From Lachnospiraceae bacterium (lineage in GTDB: Bacteria > Bacillota > Clostridia > Lachnospirales > Lachnospiraceae), in NCBI GenBank assembly GCA_017448245.1, contig JAFSLV010000024.1, positions 1 to 64,000 of the forward strand: a stretch of 64,000 nucleotides of DNA. The letters are read 5' to 3'. Position 1 is the first letter of the stretch, and every line of letters begins with the position of its first letter. A program made the position numbers and the translations under genes. Below are positions 24,680 to 32,838 of the stretch, piece after piece. The notes under the pieces are model-generated. The model was not told where the DNA came from. It saw only the letters and a program-made list of their open reading frames with translations, and searched no databases.

Positions 24680-26283
24680 CACTCACTCCCCCACTTGTCA
24701 CTCACCGCGTCCACTTCCTGCGTAAACCGCTCGAGATCCTTGTTGGTCAGCCCCTCCGAACGCAGGATCACGCCAAGGAGACGCTCACCCGCGGCCCGCA
24801 GTCTGCCAAAGACCGTCTGTGCCGCATAGGAAGGCTTCGCCTTGGCGGGCACCGCCTGCGCCTCGGTCACAAACGTGCCGGTCAGAAGATCAAATTCCGT
24901 CCCGGAATAGGGCGCATAGGCATCGAGCCCGTACTCCTCGTGCAGTGTCTTTGCAAAGGCCTCCGTCGTATCACCCTCGCCGTGGACGACAAAGACCTTT
25001 TGCGGCTTCTTTTCAAAGCCGTTCATCCAGGCAAGCAGCCCGTTTTTGTCCGCATGGCCGCTCATGCCCTTGAGCTTGGTGATCTCCGCCCGGATCTGTA
25101 CGGGTTCCCCGAACAGCCTGATCTCGTCCGCGCCGTCCTTGATCGTGCGGCCGGGCGTTCCCACCGCCTGATGTCCGACAAAGCAGATCGTCGATTCCTC
25201 TCTCCAGAGATTGTGCTTTAAGTGATGCTTGATACGTCCCGCATCACACATGCCGGAAGCGCTCAGGATGACCTTGGGCAGAGGATCGTCGTTGATGGCG
25301 CGCGATTCGTCCACGGAGATCGTCAGCTGCAGATCGTTAAAGGAGATCGGATTGATGCCTTTTCTGACGAGCTCGAGTGCCTCCTCGGCAAAACAGTCAT
25401 AGACATGATCCTCAAAGATCTCGGTTGCGGAGACCGCCATCGGGCTGTCCACATATACCTGAAAATCGGGGCAGCTCTTCACGAGACCCCCTTCCTTGAT
25501 CTGTCGTAAAAAGTAGAGCATCTCCTGCGTGCGGCCGACCGCAAAGGAAGGGATCACGACATTGCCGCCGCGCCGGAAGGTGCGCTCTAAAATCTCCGTC
25601 AGTTCACTGACATAATCCGGCATCTCCTCGGCATGGATTCTTGTGCCGTAGGTCGATTCGATCAGCACATAGTCCGCGTCCTTTGTCATCTGCGGTTCCC
25701 TGATCAGGGGATGTCCCGTCGCCCCGATGTCCCCGGAAAAGCAGATCTTTTTCGTCACGTTCCCTTCCGTCAGCCATACCTCGATCGAAGCGCTCCCGAG
25801 GAGATGGCCGACATCGGTAAAGCGGATCTTTATCCCGTCACAGATCGTGACCTCCTTGCCGTAGGGACAGGGCACAAAGGAGCGGATCGCCGCCTCCGCA
25901 TGCTCCATCGTATAGACCGGCTCGATCTGCTCGATCGATTTGGATCGTTTTCCCTTGCGTTTTCTCCACTCCGCTTCCTGCATCTGGATATGCGCACAGT
26001 CTCTCAGCATGATGTCGCACAGATCCGCCGTCGCGTCCGTCGAAAAGATCTTGCCCGTAAATCCCTCCTTGTAGAGGAACGGCAACATCCCCGAATGATC
26101 GACATGCGCATGGGTCAGTAATACAAAGTCGAGCTGTGCGGCCTTGACGGGAAGCGGGACATTTTCAAACAGATCCTTGCCCTGCTCCATCCCGTAGTCC
26201 ACGATAAAGCGTTTGTCACAGGCCTCCACGTAATGACAGGAGCCGGTTACCTCGTGTGTCGCGCCGATAAACATCAGTTTCAT
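24679..26283 (-). CDS. Beta-CASP metallo-beta-lactamase RNA hydrolase
   Basis: A 534-residue protein with MBL motif THAHVDHSG near 57, the metal ligands GHLLGSASIEV and FSGDIG, the beta-CASP insert and the RMMBL C-terminal motif GMSGHADKNGLL with VVHGEGD. This is the CPSF/YSH1-type family of RNA-cleaving hydrolases, distinct from RNase J. A C-terminal extension of about 70 residues follows. AAAGGGG lies 8 nt before the ATG. It heads an operon with thyA and is divergent from the TraX-like gene, sharing a 56-bp AT-rich promoter region. Confidence 0.88.
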   Translation of the reverse strand: MKLMFIGATHEVTGSCHYVEACDKRFIVDYGMEQGKDLFENVPLPVKAAQLDFVLLTHAHVDHSGMLPFLYKEGFTGKIFSTDATADLCDIMLRDCAHIQMQEAEWRKRKGKRSKSIEQIEPVYTMEHAEAAIRSFVPCPYGKEVTICDGIKIRFTDVGHLLGSASIEVWLTEGNVTKKICFSGDIGATGHPLIREPQMTKDADYVLIESTYGTRIHAEEMPDYVSELTEILERTFRRGGNVVIPSFAVGRTQEMLYFLRQIKEGGLVKSCPDFQVYVDSPMAVSATEIFEDHVYDCFAEEALELVRKGINPISFNDLQLTISVDESRAINDDPLPKVILSASGMCDAGRIKHHLKHNLWREESTICFVGHQAVGTPGRTIKDGADEIRLFGEPVQIRAEITKLKGMSGHADKNGLLAWMNGFEKKPQKVFVVHGEGDTTEAFAKTLHEEYGLDAYAPYSGTEFDLLTGTFVTEAQAVPAKAKPSYAAQTVFGRLRAAGERLLGVILRSEGLTNKDLERFTQEVDAVSDKWGSE

Positions 26284-26322
26284 ACGCGGTCCCCTTTCTG
26301 TTCCGGTCTGTTTTGACGGATG

Positions 26323-26331
26323 TGATATGAT
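26323..26331 (+). promoter_or_regulatory. Extended -10 promoter of the TraX-like gene
   Basis: TGA-TATGAT (26323-26331) is an extended -10 element 8 nt before the ATG at 26340, so the start point coincides with the start codon. A competing reading, TTGACG (26313-26318) with TATATA at 26335-26340, would place the start point inside the ORF and imply a later start codon. Confidence 0.5.
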
Positions 26332-26339
26332 TATTATAT

Positions 26340-27221
26340 ATGATACGTGATGTTTTAAACAATCCTGTTCCGGTACGTTTCCGGAAAATATCCGGCTCGG
26401 TGCTCAAGACGGTCGCCGTCGTCACCATGCTGATCGATCACATCGGCGCCGGCCTCCTGCAGCCGATGCTGCTTGCCGGCAGTCATTTTTTCATGCCGGA
26501 CTGGTCGGGCGGCGTATCGTTCTATTACGTGACGCGCTACATCGGGCGCATGGCCTTCCCGATCTACGTGTTTTTGCTGGTCGAGGGCTTTTCCCACTCC
26601 CGCAATCTGAAGGGCTACGCCTTGCAGCTCCTCCTCTTTGCCCTGCTGAGCGAGCTTCCCTTTGATCTGGCGCTCATCGCCGAGGGGCAATACGCCAATA
26701 CCACGGATGTCGCCGGTATCCTCATCTCCGAATACCGCCGGATCGCCACCCATCAGAATGTCTTTTTCACCCTGCTGCTCGGGCTCCTCATGATCATTCT
26801 GATGGACCGCTGCTTCCTTCTGGCAAAAAGAGCCTCCGATGACGCCGCAAGGAAACGTCCCGAAGCCGCCGGCAAACGCTCCGTTTTCTTTTACCTGCTG
26901 GCCCTTCTTTCTTCCTTCGTCATCTTCGTCGTCTTTTATCTGCTCGCAGACCTGTTGCATACCGACTACTCGCACCACGGCATCATCCTGGCCGCCGTCT
27001 TTTATCTGATGCGCAAGGCCCTTTTGCTGTCGCTTTCCGCCGGCTACCTCTACTTTGCGGAATTCGTCTATCTCGAGGTCTACAGCCTCCCGGGATTTGT
27101 CCTGCCGCTGTTCTATAACGGCAAACGCGGCTTTATCCGGGGCGGCCTGAAAATCGCGTTCTATCTCTTCTATCCCGTGCATCTGGTGATCCTCTATCTC
27201 GTCAGATGCGCGCTTCTGTAG
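26340..27221 (+). CDS. TraX-family membrane protein
   Basis: A 293-residue polytopic protein (about 8 helices) starting with the family signature SGSVLKTVAVVTMLIDHIGA, then YIGRMAFPIYVFLLVEGF and LFALLSELPFDLAL. TraX proteins acetylate F-pilin on the conjugative plasmid, but chromosomal Firmicute homologues stand alone and probably modify envelope components; no conjugation genes are near. There is no Shine-Dalgarno; the -10 box lies 8 nt before the ATG, suggesting a leaderless mRNA. If the alternative promoter is used, the start would be the GTG or ATG around residues 21-30. Confidence 0.83.
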   Translation: MIRDVLNNPVPVRFRKISGSVLKTVAVVTMLIDHIGAGLLQPMLLAGSHFFMPDWSGGVSFYYVTRYIGRMAFPIYVFLLVEGFSHSRNLKGYALQLLLFALLSELPFDLALIAEGQYANTTDVAGILISEYRRIATHQNVFFTLLLGLLMIILMDRCFLLAKRASDDAARKRPEAAGKRSVFFYLLALLSSFVIFVVFYLLADLLHTDYSHHGIILAAVFYLMRKALLLSLSAGYLYFAEFVYLEVYSLPGFVLPLFYNGKRGFIRGGLKIAFYLFYPVHLVILYLVRCALL

Positions 27222-27240
27222 CGGATGATACGGAACGGAT

Positions 27241-28698
27241 TCAGACGGTCCTGCGCTCGGACCAGGTACGGTAGCGCAAAAGAATCATCAGCGGAATAAA
27301 TTCGAGCCTCCCCGCAAGCATATCGAAACACAGCACGAGCTTGCTCAGAATACTGTACTGCGCGTAATTGCCGGTCGGACCGACCGCGGAGAGGCCGGGC
27401 CCCACGTTATTGAGCGTTGCGGCAACGGCCGTGATATTGGTCTCAAAGTCAAGGCCGTCGAGCGAAATCAGAAGAAACGATACCAGATACACCAGCACAT
27501 AGATGCTCACATAGGTCGTGACGCTTTTGACCGTCGTCGAACCCACCCTGCGGCCGTCCATATAGACCTGCCGCACGCTCTTTCTGTGCGTGGCAAAGAT
27601 GATCTCGTTTTTGATGCGGCGGACCATGATGATGAGACGCGAGACCTTTAAGCCGCCGCCGGTCGAGCCCGCGGAGGCCCCCAGCAGCGTCAGGATAAAC
27701 AACAGCGTCCTCGAAAACTGCGGCCACAGATTGAAATCCCTCGTCGCAAAGCCGGTCGTCGTCATGACGCTCGATACACTGAAAAGCGCGTGATGGAAGG
27801 CGTCAAACGCACTGTCTGCCCGCCCTGCAAAGATGACATTGGCCGCGATGAGCACCGAGGACGCAAAGAGGATCGACAGATACCATCTGAGCTCCTCGCT
27901 CTTTAGGGCTTCCCTGATCTTCCCTGTCTGGATCAGATAATAGACACTGAAATTGATACCGCACAGCGTCATAAAGAGGATCACCACGATCTGCGCGGCC
28001 AACGGATAGGCATTCATCCCGGCGTCCGTGATCGAAAAACCGCCCGTGCCGACCGTCGAAAAGGTGATCGTCATCGCCTCGTAGAGATTTAAGCCCGTCA
28101 CCAGAAGCAACACAATCTGCGCGACGGTGAGGCCGAAATAGATCAGATAGAGCATCTTAGCGGTATTCTTGACGCGCGGAACGAGCTTGCCCACGGAAGG
28201 CCCGGGGCTCTCCGCGCGCATCAGATGCATGGTGCTTCCGCCGGACATCGGAATGATCGCAAGCATAAAGACGAGCACGCCCATGCCGCCGATCCAGTGG
28301 GTAAAGCAGCGGAAGAACTGCACGCTCATGTACATTCCGTCGACGCTGGTGAGGATCGAGGCGCCGGTCGTCGTAAAACCGGACACCGTCTCGAACAGCG
28401 CATCAACATACGAAGGGATCGTTCCGGTCAGCACAAAGGGAAGCGCCCCGAGCAGCGAAATCAGAAGCCAGATCAGCGCACACATCACGTAGCCCTCTCT
28501 GGCATAGAACATCCTGTTTTCGGGTTTTTTACAGGTACCGGCAAAGCCGATCAGCAGCGTGACGAGCGCCATCACGCCAAAGATCAGCGCACAGGACATC
28601 TCACCGTAGATGAGTGCGACGAGGACGGGCAGAAGCATCAGTGCCCCCACAAGAGAAAACGCCCGGAAAAGGACGTATCGGATCATGTCATAATTCAT
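27241..28698 (-). CDS. trkH: TrkH-family potassium uptake channel subunit
   Basis: A 485-residue membrane protein with the four M1-P-M2 repeats of the SKT superfamily; pore segments include SGFTTTGASIL, TVGTGGFSI, VMTTTGFATRD and NNVGPGLSAVG with the filter glycines. It transports K+ gated by the RCK protein TrkA, encoded 3 nt upstream. No Shine-Dalgarno is evident before the ATG, so translation is likely coupled to trkA. Confidence 0.93.
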   Translation of the reverse strand: MNYDMIRYVLFRAFSLVGALMLLPVLVALIYGEMSCALIFGVMALVTLLIGFAGTCKKPENRMFYAREGYVMCALIWLLISLLGALPFVLTGTIPSYVDALFETVSGFTTTGASILTSVDGMYMSVQFFRCFTHWIGGMGVLVFMLAIIPMSGGSTMHLMRAESPGPSVGKLVPRVKNTAKMLYLIYFGLTVAQIVLLLVTGLNLYEAMTITFSTVGTGGFSITDAGMNAYPLAAQIVVILFMTLCGINFSVYYLIQTGKIREALKSEELRWYLSILFASSVLIAANVIFAGRADSAFDAFHHALFSVSSVMTTTGFATRDFNLWPQFSRTLLFILTLLGASAGSTGGGLKVSRLIIMVRRIKNEIIFATHRKSVRQVYMDGRRVGSTTVKSVTTYVSIYVLVYLVSFLLISLDGLDFETNITAVAATLNNVGPGLSAVGPTGNYAQYSILSKLVLCFDMLAGRLEFIPLMILLRYRTWSERRTV

Positions 28699-28701
28699 GG
28701 C

Positions 28702-30060
28702 TCAGTCGTTTAATATGTCGCGCACGTCATCAAACCCCGAATGCGTCGTCACGACCACGACGCGGTCGCCTTCATGGATCATACTGTCGCCTCTGGGGGC
28801 GATCACGCCGCCCGGCCGTATGATCAGTGCCACGAGCACGCCTTTCTTGAGATTGAGTTCCATCAGGGGGATTCCCGTCACCGGCGCCCCTTCCCTGATC
28901 AGAAATTCCAGAACCTCCGCCTTTCCGTCGTTGATCGCATATAATGACTCGATATTGGAATCGAGCGAATTGCTCATTCCCCGGACAAACTGGGTAATCC
29001 GCTCGGCCGTGATCGTACGGGTATCGATGACGCTGCCGACGTCGAGCGTGTCGACGAGGCCGCCGTAATGCGCATGCCTCAGCATCGTGATCCGCTTGGC
29101 TTTGGACTCCTTGCCGGCAAAGAGCGAGAGCATGATATTCTCCTCGTCGATGTCCGTCAGCGCCACAAAGCTCTCGATATCGGCCAGTCCCTCCTCGAGC
29201 AGCATGTCCCGGTCGGTGGCCGGCGCATTGATGATGAGTGCCTCCTGCAGGATATTGGACAGCTCCTTGCAGCGCGCCTTGTCCTTTTCAAAGATCCGCA
29301 CGTCGATGCCGAGCGCGATCAGCTGCTGCGCCAGATAGAAGCTGACACTGCCGCCGCCCGCGACGATCGTCGAATGGACGCGTGCGGTCGGAAGTTTGAG
29401 CTTGTGAAAGAGCTCGATCATATGATAGGACGAGCCAATCAGCGTCACCTCGTCATGGGCTTCCAGCACAAAATCACCAAAGGGAATCGTGACGTCCCCC
29501 TCCCGGTTGACGACACAAAACAGGACGCTCGTTTTCAGCTGTTCCTGGATCTGGCGGAGCGATTTGCCGGCCAGAAGACTCCCCTCCTCGAGCACGATCG
29601 TCACCATCTCCGCCCGGGAGCGGGCGAAATTTTCCACCTTTTTGGCGGAGGGGAATTTTAAAAGGCGTACCGCTTCCGCGGCCGCCGCTTCTTCCGGATT
29701 GATGACAAGAGAAAGCCCGAGTTCCTCCTTGATATAGCCGACTTCCTGGCGGTAGACCGGATTGCGGACTCTGGCCACGGTCTTGCAGTCACCCGCCTTC
29801 TTGGCGACGAGGCAGCTCAAAAGATTGAGTTCGTCGGAGCTCGTCACGGCCACCATCAGGTCCGCGTCGTCGATCCCCGCTTCCTTGAGCGTCGAATACG
29901 AAGCGCCGTTTCCGACCACCCCCATCACGTCATAGGTATTGACGACGTCGGTGAGGTTCTCCGCATCCAGATCGACCACGGTAATATTATGATCTTCCCT
30001 GCTTAACTGCTCGATCAGGGTCTCCCCCATCGAGCCGCATCCTACCACGATGATTTGCAT
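28702..30060 (-). CDS. trkA: TrkA-type K+ channel gating protein
   Basis: A 452-residue protein with two RCK units: Rossmann motifs IIVVGCGSMGETLIEQL at residue 2 and STIVAGGGSVSFYLAQQL near 230, each followed by a TrkA-C domain. It binds nucleotides (NAD(H), ATP/ADP in the family) and gates TrkH. GGAAGGAG lies 6 nt before the ATG, and a promoter (TTGTTT, 16 bp, TATAAT) lies at 30083-30110. Confidence 0.94.
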   Translation of the reverse strand: MQIIVVGCGSMGETLIEQLSREDHNITVVDLDAENLTDVVNTYDVMGVVGNGASYSTLKEAGIDDADLMVAVTSSDELNLLSCLVAKKAGDCKTVARVRNPVYRQEVGYIKEELGLSLVINPEEAAAAEAVRLLKFPSAKKVENFARSRAEMVTIVLEEGSLLAGKSLRQIQEQLKTSVLFCVVNREGDVTIPFGDFVLEAHDEVTLIGSSYHMIELFHKLKLPTARVHSTIVAGGGSVSFYLAQQLIALGIDVRIFEKDKARCKELSNILQEALIINAPATDRDMLLEEGLADIESFVALTDIDEENIMLSLFAGKESKAKRITMLRHAHYGGLVDTLDVGSVIDTRTITAERITQFVRGMSNSLDSNIESLYAINDGKAEVLEFLIREGAPVTGIPLMELNLKKGVLVALIIRPGGVIAPRGDSMIHEGDRVVVVTTHSGFDDVRDILND

Positions 30061-30082
30061 GATGCTCCTTCCTGCCCCTTCA

Positions 30083-30110
30083 ATTATACGCCTTCTTTTG
30101 CAAAAAACAA
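30083..30110 (-). promoter_or_regulatory. Promoter of trkA-trkH
   Basis: Minus strand TTGTTT (complement of 30105-30110), 16 bp, TATAAT (complement of 30083-30088). The leader to the trkA ATG is about 16 nt, enough for the Shine-Dalgarno. Confidence 0.65.
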
Positions 30111-30169
30111 CCGTCCGGAAGGTAACTTTCTATTCATCTTTTTTTTAACGCATTTTCACGTGCGATTCA

Positions 30170-30198
30170 TTGATATTTGCGCCCCGCCTTTTTAAAAT
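30170..30198 (+). promoter_or_regulatory. Promoter directly abutting the zinc-ribbon gene start
   Basis: TTGATA (30170-30175), 17 bp, TAAAAT (30193-30198). Seven nt separate the -10 box from the ATG at 30206, so the predicted start point is the A of the ATG. Confidence 0.65.
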
Positions 30199-30205
30199 CT
30201 TCTCT

Positions 30206-30610
30206 ATGAGAGAAAAGCTGTTCCGTTTTATGCAGGGACGGTACGGCGCCTACGGGGCCGACCGCCTGACAAGGTTTTTACTGATCCTGTTTCTGGTGAC
30301 CTTTGTCATCACCTCCTTTATCCGTCTGCCCTTTGTCGGGCTCGTCCCGACGGGCATAGCGATGTACGCCTATTTCCGTCTGCTGTCCAGAAACGTACCC
30401 GCGCGCTATCACGAAAACGAGGTCTTTTCCCGCGTATCTTCCCGCTTTCTCGGGCGCATTTCGCATGTCTCCTCTTCGATCGAACAGCGCCGCCGCTACC
30501 ATATCTACAAGTGTCCCGGCTGCGGACAGAAGATCCGAATCCCCCGCGGCAAAGGCCGCATCATGGTCCGCTGCCCCAAATGCACGCAGGAATTTCTCAA
30601 GGTATCGTGA
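30206..30610 (+). CDS. Membrane protein with C-terminal zinc ribbon
   Basis: A 134-residue protein: two membrane helices at about 23-38 and 42-60, a basic linker, then a zinc ribbon with Cys103-x2-Cys106 and Cys123-x2-Cys126 (KCPGCGQKIRIPRGKGR, VRCPKC). The ribbon should face the cytoplasm. An upstream in-frame ATG at 30170 overlaps the promoter, so I use 30206. There is no Shine-Dalgarno; the mRNA looks leaderless. I recognise the architecture but not a function. A DUF5685-like gene and a DnaJ-like gene follow on the same strand. Confidence 0.75.
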   Translation: MREKLFRFMQGRYGAYGADRLTRFLLILFLVTFVITSFIRLPFVGLVPTGIAMYAYFRLLSRNVPARYHENEVFSRVSSRFLGRISHVSSSIEQRRRYHIYKCPGCGQKIRIPRGKGRIMVRCPKCTQEFLKVS

Positions 30611-30656
30611 CAGGCAACGCGGAATTGTCCGGTCTTCCTTCCTGTGAGGTCTGACC

Positions 30657-31517
30657 ATGTTCGGCTATATCCACATCCACCGACCGGAACTGAAAATCAG
30701 GGAATATGACCGCTATCGCGCCTATTACTGCGGTACCTGCCGCGACCTGAAGGAGCACTACGGACTGCGCGGCCAGATGACGCTGAGCTATGATCTGACC
30801 TTCCTCGGTCTCCTCCTGAGCGCCCTGTATGAGCCGCGGGAGCAGAGGGCTGTGACGAGGTGCCTCGTACATCCCCTCTCCGCCCACCGCATGCTCCGCA
30901 ACGAATATACCGCCTATGCCGCCGCCATGAATATCCTGCTCTCGTATCAGAAGGCCGTCGATGACGTCCTGGACGAAGCAAGCCTCAGGGGCCGCGCGAT
31001 GGCCGTAATATCAAAAAGTAATTATCGTAAAATCGTCAACCTGTATCCCCGAAAGGCCAAAACCTGCGCCCGCTGCCTGAAGGAGATCCGTGCGATCGAA
31101 AAAGCCAACGACCCCGATATCGACAAGGCGGCCGGGTGCTTCGGCACACTCTTCGGCACGATCTTCGTCTACCGTGAAGATGACATCTTTGCGACGCACC
31201 TCTACCGTCTCGGCTTTTTCCTCGGCAAGTACATCTATCTGCTCGATGCCTATGACGACATCGAAAAGGACCTGTCTTCAGGAAACTATAATCCGTTAAT
31301 AAGTATATGGAATAGCGATCATGAGCATTTTGACGAACGCTGCGAGGCACTGTTGCGCATGATGATCGCGGAGGCCGCCTCCGCCTTTGAGGCTCTTCCC
31401 GTCCTCCGTGACGCGGAGCTCATCCGCAACATCCTCTATGCCGGTGTCTGGGGCACCTTTTATATGCGTCGCAAAAAACGTCAGGAAGAGAATCGGCCGG
31501 GAAAAGAGAAAGTGTGA
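30657..31517 (+). CDS. DUF5685-like protein with paired Asp motifs
   Basis: A 286-residue, all-helical protein. It begins [16 protein letters not shown] and has YYCGTC (Cys25, Cys28), typical of a clostridial family of unknown function (DUF5685, from memory). Two Asp-rich motifs, VDDVLDE at 101-107 and DAYDDIEKD at 197-205, resemble the Mg-diphosphate sites of isoprenoid synthases of the squalene/phytoene class; that is inference only. Further Cys residues at 69, 137 and 140 could bind metal. GAGG lies 9 nt before the ATG. It is followed by a dnaJ-like gene. Confidence 0.7.
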   Translation: MFGYIHIHRPELKIREYDRYRAYYCGTCRDLKEHYGLRGQMTLSYDLTFLGLLLSALYEPREQRAVTRCLVHPLSAHRMLRNEYTAYAAAMNILLSYQKAVDDVLDEASLRGRAMAVISKSNYRKIVNLYPRKAKTCARCLKEIRAIEKANDPDIDKAAGCFGTLFGTIFVYREDDIFATHLYRLGFFLGKYIYLLDAYDDIEKDLSSGNYNPLISIWNSDHEHFDERCEALLRMMIAEAASAFEALPVLRDAELIRNILYAGVWGTFYMRRKKRQEENRPGKEKV

Positions 31518-31523
31518 TATACT
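31515..31523 (+). promoter_or_regulatory. Extended -10 promoter of the DnaJ-like gene
   Basis: TGA-TATACT (31515-31523) overlaps the 3' end of the preceding gene and ends 7 nt before the ATG at 31531. No -35 match is seen, as is common for extended -10 promoters. Confidence 0.5.
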
Positions 31524-31530
31524 AAAGCCT

Positions 31531-32286
31531 ATGTCGGATCCATACAAGGTCCTTGGCCTCACACGCGACGCCTCGGACGACGAAATCAAAAAAGCATACC
31601 GTAAGCTCTCGCGCAAGTACCATCCCGATGCCAATATGAACAATCCGAACAAGGAGAAGGCGGAGGAGATGTTCAAGCTCGTGCAGCAGGCCTACGAGCA
31701 GATCATGTACGAGAAGGAGCACCCCTATGCCCGCGCGGATGAGACTTCTTCCTACGGATCCTCCTATCAGGACTACCGGGAGGAGGGAGACTTCGACCCC
31801 TTCGGGGGATTCGGGTCCTTCTGGGGATTCGGGCCTTTCTGGTCCTTTGGCGGTCCGTTTCGCCGGGATGCGGGCTCATACACACAGTCCGCCCGGGGCG
31901 AAGACCAGGAGACCATCCGTCTGCGCGCCGCCTACAGTTATATCCAGAACGGACGCTACCGCGAGGCGCTCAACGCCCTCGACGCCGTCGATACCAGAAG
32001 CGCGCGGTGGTATTATTACAGCGCGATTGCGCATGCGGGGCTCGGAAACAATGCCAATGCCGTAACGAACGCAAGAACGGCCGTCAACATGGATCCCGCC
32101 AACTCCGCCTATCGCCAGCTGCTTGGCCGGCTGGAATCCGGGCAGAGTTTTTACAATACACGCCGGACCTATTACGGGACCCCCATGCGTGTGGATCCGG
32201 GCTGTGCCAGACTGTGTCCGTTTCTGTGCCTTTCGCAGCTGTGCTGCGTCAGCGCCGGACTGCCGCCGCTATGCTGTTTCTTATAA
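31531..32286 (+). CDS. J-domain protein with TPR and Cys-rich tail
   Basis: A 251-residue protein: J domain at 1-65 with the HPD motif (KYHPDAN), a Gly/Phe/Trp-rich stretch at about 90-120 ([14 protein letters not shown]), TPR-like helices at about 130-205 ([34 protein letters not shown]), and a hydrophobic Cys-rich end ([15 protein letters not shown]). It should recruit DnaK to a particular client through the TPR region; the tail might bind metal or the membrane. No zinc-finger domain of true DnaJ. No Shine-Dalgarno: the ATG follows the -10 box by 7 nt. A longer frame from 31387 lies inside the upstream gene and is not used. Confidence 0.8.
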   Translation: MSDPYKVLGLTRDASDDEIKKAYRKLSRKYHPDANMNNPNKEKAEEMFKLVQQAYEQIMYEKEHPYARADETSSYGSSYQDYREEGDFDPFGGFGSFWGFGPFWSFGGPFRRDAGSYTQSARGEDQETIRLRAAYSYIQNGRYREALNALDAVDTRSARWYYYSAIAHAGLGNNANAVTNARTAVNMDPANSAYRQLLGRLESGQSFYNTRRTYYGTPMRVDPGCARLCPFLCLSQLCCVSAGLPPLCCFL

Positions 32287-32298
32287 AGGGATACGCTC

Positions 32299-32820
32299 AT
32301 GGGCAGATTTGTTGTGATCTATGCATCGGAAACAGGCAACACCAAAACGGTCGCGGAGGAGATCTTCGACGCGATCCGTTCGGATGCCAAGGAGATCGTC
32401 GACGTGCGCCGTTTTGACGGGCGTCTCGACGCGGATGTCTGGTTTGTCGGATACTGGGTCAACCACTCGACCTGCTCGATCGAGATCATGGACCTGTTGA
32501 CGAGCCTGCACGGCAAGCATGTCGCCCTCTTTGCCACCTGCGGCCTCGACGACTCCGCCCATTATTACAGCCGTCTCGAAAAAAATGTCCTGGCGTTTTT
32601 ACCCGCAGACAACAACTATCTGGGCGCCTACTTTTGCCGGGGAAAGATGCCCGAAGAGATCCGGACGCGCTATGAAGAGGCGCGCGGCGTCTGTGAAAAA
32701 GAAGTGATCGACCGCATGGTCGCCTCGTATGACGAGGCGCTTACGCATCCCGACCGGCAGGATCTTTTGCATGCCAATCTCTTTGTGGACGAAGTATTCA
32801 AAAAACTGGGCATACGCTGA
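32299..32820 (+). CDS. Flavodoxin-family protein
   Basis: A 173-residue protein with the FMN phosphate loop YASETGNTKTVAEEI near residue 8 and the later loops VGYWVNHSTCS and FATCGLDDSAHYY. The C-terminal third is helical and longer than in plain flavodoxins. It should carry electrons via FMN; the partner is unknown. AAAGGG lies 8 nt upstream of the ATG, 12 nt after the dnaJ-like gene, so it may be cotranscribed. It converges on thrS. Confidence 0.82.
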   Translation: MGRFVVIYASETGNTKTVAEEIFDAIRSDAKEIVDVRRFDGRLDADVWFVGYWVNHSTCSIEIMDLLTSLHGKHVALFATCGLDDSAHYYSRLEKNVLAFLPADNNYLGAYFCRGKMPEEIRTRYEEARGVCEKEVIDRMVASYDEALTHPDRQDLLHANLFVDEVFKKLGIR

Positions 32821-32838
32821 CGCCGCCCGCACGCGGTG

